From Alphaproteobacteria bacterium (GTDB lineage Bacteria > Pseudomonadota > Alphaproteobacteria > Rs-D84), in NCBI GenBank assembly GCA_017650505.1, contig JAGCET010000036.1:1-38150 (forward strand): a stretch of 38,150 nt of DNA. Direction: 5' to 3'. This document shows positions 31,725 to 38,150 of this stretch, in pieces. The notes under the pieces were generated by a model. It did no database searches. It was not told the DNA's origin and saw only the letters and a program-made list of their open reading frames with translations. The position numbers were made by a program, and so were the translations under genes. How positions within the stretch are numbered: position 1 is the first letter of the stretch; each line of letters begins with the position of its first letter.

Positions 31725-31766
31725 TGTTGGTCCCGCCTGCGTCAAGGCAAGGGTTAGTGTAAGTGG
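31711..31766. repeat. Inverted CACTAAC-type repeat module at the murG end
   Basis: TAATTAGTGGTTAGTGTTGG and GGGTTAGTGTAAGTGG flank a short GC-rich core with GCCT/AGGC (31735-31748). On the minus strand this reads CACTAACC...CAACACTAACCACTAA, matching 4108 and 8432. Confidence 0.6.
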
Positions 31767-31799
31767 AAAGAAAATGTATGAAATAGATGGGATTATTGC

Positions 31800-31926
31800 A
31801 AGTTCCCCTCCATTGGAGGGGTGGTGGGTGGAACCCACCGGGGTGGTTAGAGAACACGGAATAAAAACGAATGCTCTAACCACCTCCCGGCCTGCTAGGC
31901 CGTACTCCTCCAATGGAGGAGAACTT
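31800..31926. mobile_element. MITE-like palindromic element (~127 bp)
   Basis: The 22-bp ends are inverted repeats with two mismatches (left AAGTTCCCCTCCATTGGAGG..., 31800-31821; right 31905-31926). Inside, GGTGGTTAGAG (31842-31852) pairs perfectly with CTCTAACCACC (31874-31884). Further small hairpins are GGTGGGT/ACCCACC (31823-31839) and GGCCT/AGGCC (31889-31901). The whole unit can fold as a nested cruciform or RNA hairpin. It has no coding capacity. It lies just before the ribosome site of the broken 31960 gene. Confidence 0.65.
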
Positions 31927-31959
31927 ATGCTCTGGAACTAAACAAAAAAAGGAGAAAAA

Positions 31960-33042
31960 ATGAGAAAGGTTATTTTATTATTTGGTATATTTGCATCGGC
32001 GGCGTATGCAGATGTTGCGTATCAACAGAAAACACCGGACGAATCAGAAAACGATATTGTTACCAGTCAAGAATACGTAAATGACCGTGTTGGACGCAGC
32101 CAGGATTTAATACAACCCCTGCCCGTCGGTACAACGGTGGATAAAATTGTGACACCACCATCGACCGTCGGTGGTACGTGATATTGTGAGCGACCTTGCC
32201 ACCGGTGCATCGGACGGCGTACCGACAGCCGATGCTGTGCTTGATGCCACCAATGCAAAAAATGGTAAAATAAGGGAATTGAACGACCAAAATGTCGTCA
32301 CATATACCGGAACCACACTCCATGCCAGTGGGTGGTATGGTCCGGGTATATTGACCGGCACCCCAATTTACAGTGCGGAACATAACACATTTGAAAACGG
32401 ACTTGTTCGTGCATCTACATTAAATGCGGCTGTGCAATACGCAATTGACCATGAATTAACACGTAATGACAGCGACCCCCAGGGGACATTATGGGATGTC
32501 ACGGCATAACCGCGCCCGCACCATTACCCGTCATGGCAAACCTGCCTGCAAACGTTCAAGGGAATGGTTTCTGTCGGAAGCAGATAAATGGCGGAAGTTC
32601 CCAAGGGGCTTGCAGTGATACATTGTTTAACAGTATGGAACGTGGTGATTGGGGTGTCACTTTCGGATATAAAACGGGTATAACATACCCCGGGGGTAAT
32701 TGTACGGGCACATGGTGCCATAAAGAAGTTCGGGGTATATGTGCATGTATTTCGGAAAGTGCATCAACCCTGTATGCGCACGCCCCCGAATCATTATGGT
32801 CAACATTAGACACATCGTATAATAACCATAAAAATGGCGAACCATTACCGAATAATGCACGTTTTTGTTATTGTAAAATGACCAACCCGATTGTCAGCGG
32901 TACAAATGGTATTGCATCGAGTTGGATCTTTTTACAAGCACAAAATAGTAGCGAAGCGTGCAGTGAAGTTTGTGCCACGTATTGCTCGATATTCACACAG
33001 CGTTACCCGAATGTTCGTGCCACATTATTCGGTGCATATTGA
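31960..33042 (+). pseudogene. Frameshifted TSxxYVD-family secreted protein gene (three segments)
   Basis: The gene starts well: AAAGGAG, then ATG 31960, a signal peptide (about 1-18) and TSQEYVNDRVGRSQD (35-49). It stops in frame at 32181. The continuation lies in the next frame (about 32165-32509). That segment contains LVRASTLNAAVQYAI, clearly homologous to LVSASTANAAVQNAI of the 20486 protein, so it is genuine coding sequence. The frame changes back near 32490-32510. The last ~180 residues to 33042 form a Cys-rich domain (CACISES, CYCKMTNP, SSEACSEVCATYCSIF). Two opposite one-base shifts therefore break and restore the frame. This could be real decay, a phase-variable or programmed frameshift, or an assembly error. 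If intact, the product would be ~360 residues. Confidence 0.7.
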
Positions 33043-33051
33043 AAACAATAA

Positions 33052-33732
33052 CTAACCTTCACTTATTTTTGCCATGAATTTGTCGTGAATGGCGCGTTCG
33101 GATTCAGGGGCGGGAAATTGTCGATACGGAAAATCGGCGCCAATCTTTGGGTGTTTCAAAAATGCCGCGTGTTGCTTTTCCACTATTTCAGAAATTTCCG
33201 GTGCCGGTGCAGTATTTTCCAATTCCAAATAAACCTTGGCCAAAATTTCACTGTCAATCAGTGCGCCGTGCGCATCGGCACGTGCCGTCAGTGATATTCC
33301 AAACCATTTCGCCAACGCGTCCAGTGTATATGCCTTTGGTCCAAAGACGCGATTTCGTGCAATTACCAATGTGTCCATCATTTGCGAACGTGGAATTTGC
33401 TGTAACCCTAACATTTCTAATTCATGATTCACAAATGGAAAGTCAAAGTCCAATCCGTTATGTGCAACAATCGGTGAATCGCCAATGAATTCCAAAAACT
33501 TTGGCGCAACAACCGACATTTTTGGTTTGTCATCCAAGAATGCATTTGAAATTTTGTGAACCATATATGTTTCAGGTGGAATAATTTTGCCTTCGGGATT
33601 TATGTACTCGTGGAAAGTGCGGTCTGTAATCTTGCCATCTATGATTTCCACCGCACCAATTTCAATGCAGCGGTCGCCACGCAGGTATTCAAACCCCGTC
33701 GTTTCGATATCAAAGCAAATAACCCGTGACAT
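33052..33732 (-). CDS. dnaQ: DNA polymerase III epsilon subunit (3'-5' proofreading exonuclease)
   Basis: A 226-residue DEDDh exonuclease. The ExoI motif FDIETTG holds Asp8 and Glu10. The ExoII motif HNGLDFDFPFVNHE holds Asp97 with one extra residue relative to the common HNxxFD. The ExoIII motif is AHGALIDSE, with His155 and Asp160. RCIEIGAVEI and QMMDTLVIAR match DnaQ of alphaproteobacteria. The C-terminal ~50 residues probably bind the polymerase subunit. Start ATG 33732 has a GGTGAAG ribosome site. Its minus-strand TATAAT (33784-33779) overlaps the plus-strand -10 of uvrD. Only 9 bp separate its stop from the convergent 31960 gene. Confidence 0.93.
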   Translation of the reverse strand: MSRVICFDIETTGFEYLRGDRCIEIGAVEIIDGKITDRTFHEYINPEGKIIPPETYMVHKISNAFLDDKPKMSVVAPKFLEFIGDSPIVAHNGLDFDFPFVNHELEMLGLQQIPRSQMMDTLVIARNRVFGPKAYTLDALAKWFGISLTARADAHGALIDSEILAKVYLELENTAPAPEISEIVEKQHAAFLKHPKIGADFPYRQFPAPESERAIHDKFMAKISEG

Positions 33733-33792
33733 TTTACTTCACCATTATTTTGTTCTTTCCCAAATTTAATTTTATGGTATTATAACCAAACG

Positions 33793-35877
33793 ATGAGTTT
33801 AATTCCAGAAAATCTTAATGCCGAACAACAAACGGCGGTTGAAACGACCGAAGGCCCGGTTTTGGTGTTGTCGGGGGCCGGGACCGGAAAAACGCGCGTG
33901 TTGGTGACGCGTGTCGCGCATATATTGTCGCGCCGTCTTGCCGCGCCGTGGCAGATTTTGGCACTGACATTCACTAACAAGGCCGCGACCGAGATGAAAA
34001 ATCGAATCGGTGAAATGTTGGCCGATATGGACGGCGGATTTTACGCGCGTGATTTATGGTGCGGAACTTTTCATTCGGTGTGTTTGAAAATATTGCATGC
34101 GAATGCGGCACGTGTCGGATTAAAACAGGACTTTATAATCTATGGCGAAGATGAACAAAAGGCCGTGTTGAAAAATGTCTTTGCTACGATGGGCGCAGAT
34201 TCCAAAGAATATGATGCCGGTGATTGGGTTGAAAAAATTTCAAATATCAAAGACCGCGGACGTGTTGAAAATTCTGACCTGGGGGTGCGCACGCGTCAAA
34301 TATTGGATAATTACAATGCCGAATTGCGCCGTTTGGGTGCGGTGGATTTTGGCGATATTATCTTGATGGTTTTGGACTTGTTTGAATCGGCACCCGATGT
34401 GCGGGAAAAATATTCAAAACAATTCAAATACATTATGGTTGATGAATTCCAAGATACAAACAACGCACAAATGCAATTGTTGCGGGCACTGACGCGTGGA
34501 ATCGATTCGCCGAATATATGTTGTGTTGGTGATGATGACCAATCGATATATTCTTGGCGTGGCGCAGAAATAAAAAATATCTTGGATTTTGATAAAACTT
34601 TCCCGGGCGCCACGATTATAAGGTTGGAAACAAATTACCGCAGTACCGGAAATATACTTGGCGCGGCAAATTCACTGATACGTCATAACAACGGACGTTT
34701 GGGCAAAGACCTGCGCCCGGCGGATGGCAAATCTGGTGGTGAACCGGTTTATGTTCTAACCGTTCCATCAAATTATGACGAAGCGAAGTTGGTTGCCGAT
34801 ACCATTTTGCGCTATGCCGATGGTAAATATTCTGATTTTGCGGTACTGATTCGCACCGGGTCATTGTCGCGCGGATTCGAAGAAGAATTTACAACGGCGC
34901 GCATTCCATATCGATTGGTTGGTGCAACAAAGTTCTATGACCGTATGGAAATTCGTGATGTCGTTGCGTATGTGCGGTTGTTGGTGCATCCCGAAGATGA
35001 TATTTCTTTTGCGCGAATTATTGCGCGGCCGCGCCGTGGGTTTGGACCATCGGCAATTGCAAAAATGCGTGCGATGGGTGGCGGATTGGTAAACGGATTG
35101 CGCACGGCGGGATTCGGTGGGAAACAGGGAATCGCCGCACGTGAATTTTTGGCCGTGTTTGATTTTGATTGGAAAAATATGCCACCAAAAGATGCGGTAA
35201 ATAAATTATTAGAAAATGCGGGATATATGAAGTATTGGCGCGAATCGCATGACACCGATGCCGAAGAACGATTGTCGAATATTCGTGAATTGGTAACAAA
35301 TGTTATTTCAACATACGATTCTTTGCCGGAATTTTTGGAACATGCCACACTTATGACGACGGACGAAAATGATAATGAACTAAACGATAATGTCGCGGCG
35401 GTAAGTATTATGACGATTCATGCCGCCAAAGGTTTGGAATTTGATACGGTGTTTTTACCCGCATGGGAAGATGGAATTTTCCCAAATGATAAATCTATCA
35501 AAGAAGGCGGAATGGAAGAAGAACGCCGTTTGGCATATGTTGCATTAACGCGCGCGCGTCGACGTGCAATTATAACAAATACTATGTCACGTGTGATTTT
35601 TGGGTCGCGCCAATATTATCCGCCGGCACGTTTTATTGCGGAAATGGATGGACGATTTTTGGATTTTGCCGGTGGTACGTCACCGCATCGCACGCCTGCC
35701 CAAAAACCGATGCAGGTTCCAAAACCAAAGTATGAAAATATTGTTGGGAAATTGGTTGTGCACGCTGAAATGGGGCGCGGTGTTGTTATTGAAGCGCACG
35801 ATGAAATATTGACGATTGCATTCAACAAAATCGGAATAAAAAAAGTTGCGCGACAATTTGTAAAATTTGCCGAATAA
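33793..35877 (+). CDS. uvrD: UvrD/PcrA-family ATP-dependent DNA helicase
   Basis: A 694-residue SF1A helicase for nucleotide-excision and mismatch repair. Walker A is GAGTGKT (28-34); Walker B is DEFQDTN (217-223); motif III is GDDDQSIYSWRG (246-257). Then come TIHAAKGLEFDTVFLPAWEDG and the EEERRLAYVALTRAR motif. The C-terminus (VGKLVVHAEMGRGVV) is the Tudor-like RNA polymerase-binding tail of PcrA/UvrD. The start follows a TATAAC box (33781-33786) with +1 predicted on the ATG and no ribosome site, so it is probably leaderless. Only 4 bp separate its stop from the convergent VirB6-like gene. Confidence 0.95.
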   Translation: MSLIPENLNAEQQTAVETTEGPVLVLSGAGTGKTRVLVTRVAHILSRRLAAPWQILALTFTNKAATEMKNRIGEMLADMDGGFYARDLWCGTFHSVCLKILHANAARVGLKQDFIIYGEDEQKAVLKNVFATMGADSKEYDAGDWVEKISNIKDRGRVENSDLGVRTRQILDNYNAELRRLGAVDFGDIILMVLDLFESAPDVREKYSKQFKYIMVDEFQDTNNAQMQLLRALTRGIDSPNICCVGDDDQSIYSWRGAEIKNILDFDKTFPGATIIRLETNYRSTGNILGAANSLIRHNNGRLGKDLRPADGKSGGEPVYVLTVPSNYDEAKLVADTILRYADGKYSDFAVLIRTGSLSRGFEEEFTTARIPYRLVGATKFYDRMEIRDVVAYVRLLVHPEDDISFARIIARPRRGFGPSAIAKMRAMGGGLVNGLRTAGFGGKQGIAAREFLAVFDFDWKNMPPKDAVNKLLENAGYMKYWRESHDTDAEERLSNIRELVTNVISTYDSLPEFLEHATLMTTDENDNELNDNVAAVSIMTIHAAKGLEFDTVFLPAWEDGIFPNDKSIKEGGMEEERRLAYVALTRARRRAIITNTMSRVIFGSRQYYPPARFIAEMDGRFLDFAGGTSPHRTPAQKPMQVPKPKYENIVGKLVVHAEMGRGVVIEAHDEILTIAFNKIGIKKVARQFVKFAE

Positions 35878-35881
35878 CAAC

Positions 35882-37177
35882 TTATTTCTTTTTCAATGCC
35901 TTTATAAATTCTGTCGTTTTCTTTTTTGTATCATTATAAAGTGTTGTGATATCTTTCTTCAATTCGGAACCCAATGTATAGTCTATGGCGCCGCCAATCT
36001 GTTTTGCAATATCTTCGGTATGGGCCGCAATATACGCAACCAATGCACCGGTTATAATCAGTACGATTGTATCATCATTTGCGATTTGCAATGTATGCGT
36101 TGCATGGTTTACATCTATACCAAATTTAAGCAACGCACCACCAACCGCAACAACGATAGCCAATGATACGAAATGTACGGACGCATCAATGAACTTTTTT
36201 ACCTGGGACGATAAATTAAAATTTTTGAACAGTCCCAAAAATCCATTGTATATATCGCCCGCAATACCTTTATAAGATGTCTTGTTTATCGTTTCCGCAA
36301 TCGCGGTGAACGGCAACATTATCACAACCAAAAATAATTCTGCGATAACGCCAAATGCAACAAATGCGAATTTGAACGCGGTGTAAGTGAACACACCAAC
36401 AAGTATTGCGCCCGCGACAAATGTGAAAGTATGAAGACCCAAACCGGAATGCATAAGTTGCCAACCAAATTTAATCGCGCCATAGTAAAACCCGGACATA
36501 CGTGTTGGCAAACATACAATATTTGCGGCAAATTCTGTATCTATAATGTTCGTGTGCTTCATGTGTGTTGCGGCATAGTCGCGAACCGCCGCACAAGTAT
36601 CCGACAGAACGAATCCGCCACTTTCCGCAACCGTGTCCAAAATCATATTGGCAAGGTATGACCCAAATGAAATAATCGGCCCCATAATTTCGCCAAACAA
36701 CCGTTGCAATCCGAATCCCAAAACTATCAACCACAAACCAAGTGTAATCCCTTTTTTCACAATGTCATAGAATGTCGGCATCGCCCGAACCTTGGAATCA
36801 GTAATAAGACGATATGCCTCGAACATAACCCAAAATATAAATGCAACAATCAAAAATATTTTAACAAATCTGATTAGTGAATTATCCAAAACTTTGGCAA
36901 CATAAGACAGTCCACTTATAAAAGTTATTCCCAGCTTGGCTTCTACCGGAACACCGGTTTCGATATATTCGCGTTCATATCCTGCACCAAATTCTGCAAA
37001 ATCTTGACGTGCGGCATTTACAAGTTCTTCACGATTGTGTTCGGTTGTCCATGCGCCATAGTCGCCAATGTCGCCGGTCACAATATTGCCTACATCGGAC
37101 AAAACCGGTGTGCAAAGACCACACGCAAGAATTGCGATTGTGAAAAAATGCAAAAATTTTTTCACAAATTTCTTCAT
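35882..37177 (-). CDS. VirB6/TrbL-like polytopic membrane protein
   Basis: A 431-residue protein with a probable signal peptide (about 1-28), a soluble N-terminal stretch and about seven or eight membrane segments. A long loop with paired cysteines (DTCAAVRD..., NIVCLPTR) lies near the middle. The C-terminus is basic and helical, ending in KKK. Topology, length and the tandem arrangement match VirB6/TrbL subunits of type IV secretion systems. These form the inner-membrane part of the channel for DNA or effectors. Its ATG overlaps the stop of the preceding gene (ATGA), so the two are translationally coupled. Family assignment rests on the overall pattern, not a single motif. Confidence 0.6.
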   Translation of the reverse strand: MKKFVKKFLHFFTIAILACGLCTPVLSDVGNIVTGDIGDYGAWTTEHNREELVNAARQDFAEFGAGYEREYIETGVPVEAKLGITFISGLSYVAKVLDNSLIRFVKIFLIVAFIFWVMFEAYRLITDSKVRAMPTFYDIVKKGITLGLWLIVLGFGLQRLFGEIMGPIISFGSYLANMILDTVAESGGFVLSDTCAAVRDYAATHMKHTNIIDTEFAANIVCLPTRMSGFYYGAIKFGWQLMHSGLGLHTFTFVAGAILVGVFTYTAFKFAFVAFGVIAELFLVVIMLPFTAIAETINKTSYKGIAGDIYNGFLGLFKNFNLSSQVKKFIDASVHFVSLAIVVAVGGALLKFGIDVNHATHTLQIANDDTIVLIITGALVAYIAAHTEDIAKQIGGAIDYTLGSELKKDITTLYNDTKKKTTEFIKALKKK

Positions 37178-38150
37178 TCTTCTGGCACCAATTTATCCAA
37201 CCATTGTTGCGGCTTTTTCCACGCCAATTTTCCGAACTTTTTCATTTCGCCCCCAAAATCATCAAGTCCGCCTTTGTCGGAATCCCCCGTTTTTTTATAA
37301 GGCAAAAACGCCGGAGTTTCGGCCAACAACATCTTGTCAATTTTGGGACTTATGACATACAAGTATAAGAAAAATAATCCAATCATCAAAGTTAAAAATC
37401 CCCAACCATCACGCAAGAAATCAAACGCGTGTGGATATTGTGCCGTAACGGATGCCTGTTCAATTTCAAAGCATTCACGGAATAAATCTTTATCAACCGT
37501 ATCACCAACCGTTGCGTACGATTCACATTTTGAAAACACCGCATTCACAGATATCGCCTTGGCATCATGTATTTCATTTTGCAATAATGGCGGGAATATT
37601 CCGGCCCCCGGGAAAACTTCGGAACCGGCAAAAGAAACAACGGCATAAACAATCACAACCTTTAACGAAATCGCAATCACTTTGACCGCCGCATTGACCA
37701 ACATATCTATCGCTTTGCCTGGAACTTTTGCGGCCATTGACCAAGTTTTTTGGAATGCGGCCGCCGCCGCAAACAGCGGTAAAAATATGATTATAAATAT
37801 CAATCTGAATACCACGGACAATATTTGAAAGAACAAATCAAATCCGATAACAATAAACATTATAACGGTCAATAATCCCGCAAGCCACGTCAACACACCG
37901 CCACCCAATCCCATCCATGCGTAATTCATCAACGCAAATCCGCCCGCCGTACCCGCCAGCATAACCGTATTTATATTCCCAGTAATACACATAAATGCAT
38001 TTGAAATCGGTGCCATCGAATTTGCATGGTCTAATCCAGATGGAACACAATTTGCCGAACTTATCACACCGGTTGCGGCCAACGAAAGTTCGGTTCCAAC
38101 ATACATAACCGGTTGCACAATTACGTCCGCCAATGTTTTAAGTGCGTGGG
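37174..38150 (-). CDS. VirB6/TrbL-like membrane protein (5' end beyond the window)
   Basis: At least 325 residues are visible. The frame stays open to the window edge (the TTG at 38133 is internal), so the true start is outside. Hydrophobic segments lie around visible residues 70-150 and 155-185, including a very apolar block (IVIGFDLFFQILSVVFRLIF). Another lies near the C-terminus (FLTLMIGLFFLYLYVI). Cysteines occur in the presumed periplasmic loops. The charged C-terminal tail (KKPQQWLDKLVPEE) is cytoplasmic by charge. It resembles the next gene in kind but not in detail. Together they suggest a type IV secretion operon continuing past the window. Confidence 0.55.
   Translation of the reverse strand, partial: HALKTLADVIVQPVMYVGTELSLAATGVISSANCVPSGLDHANSMAPISNAFMCITGNINTVMLAGTAGGFALMNYAWMGLGGGVLTWLAGLLTVIMFIVIGFDLFFQILSVVFRLIFIIIFLPLFAAAAAFQKTWSMAAKVPGKAIDMLVNAAVKVIAISLKVVIVYAVVSFAGSEVFPGAGIFPPLLQNEIHDAKAISVNAVFSKCESYATVGDTVDKDLFRECFEIEQASVTAQYPHAFDFLRDGWGFLTLMIGLFFLYLYVISPKIDKMLLAETPAFLPYKKTGDSDKGGLDDFGGEMKKFGKLAWKKPQQWLDKLVPEE

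Noticed and set aside
31717..31941. 74-codon ORF after murG
   Set aside because: It is a translation of the repeat module and the MITE-like palindrome, with no start signals.
1..38150. CRISPR array
   Set aside because: No regularly spaced direct repeats of 24-40 bp; the only short repeats are the CACTAAC-type runs, which are irregular and intergenic.

Overview
The window looks like chromosomal DNA of an uncultured alphaproteobacterium with a compact genome. The translation products of gyrA, the MerR-like regulator, mraY, murG, rplU/rpmA/rpmH, dnaQ and ppdK are of alphaproteobacterial type. The many secreted, Cys-rich or adhesin-like proteins recall gut- or host-associated lineages (RF32/'Enterousia'-like). 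That placement is inference from memory of such proteins, not a database result. TAA, TAG and TGA are all used as stops, so the standard bacterial code applies.

Layout. 1-400: the 3' end of 23S rRNA, 5S rRNA and a strong terminator. 400-5100: small, mostly unrecognised genes, several with their own -35/-10 promoter: two small membrane proteins, a transglutaminase-like protein, a larger membrane protein, two short secreted proteins, an orphan zeta-toxin-like kinase and a PagL-like lipid A deacylase. 5150-11230: two very large paralogous exported Cys-rich proteins flanking rplU-rpmA. 11250-20100: mostly minus strand, with ppdK, an acyl-ACP thioesterase, valS, comF and an OmpA-like protein, plus a leaderless 15-codon ORF and a first member of a secreted 'TSxxYVD' family on the plus strand. 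20100-21700: a repeat, a hairpin-rich leader RNA, a second TSxxYVD protein with a phage-tail-like C-terminal module, and rpmH with a 31-codon membrane ORF. 21700-24960: gyrA overlapping a merR-type gene. 24970-31725: a secreted EGF-like protein divergent from PBP1A, then mraY-ftsW-murG. 31710-33050: intergenic repeats, a MITE-like palindrome and a third TSxxYVD gene carrying two compensating frameshifts. 33050-38150: dnaQ, uvrD/pcrA and two overlapping VirB6/TrbL-like genes, the second cut by the window edge.

Functional picture. The housekeeping genes cover ribosome, replication/repair and peptidoglycan synthesis (PBP1A, MraY, FtsW, MurG). The accessory content is dominated by the cell envelope and by export: paralogous Cys-rich proteins, the TSxxYVD family, an OmpA-like protein, a lipid A modifying enzyme and type IV secretion-like membrane subunits. 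Recurrent sequence-level signals are (i) -10 boxes placed so that transcription should begin at or within a few bases of the start codon (leaderless mRNAs), (ii) intergenic modules with CACTAAC-type repeats around GC-rich hairpins, and (iii) TTGACA-type promoters with an unusually constant 16-nt spacer.
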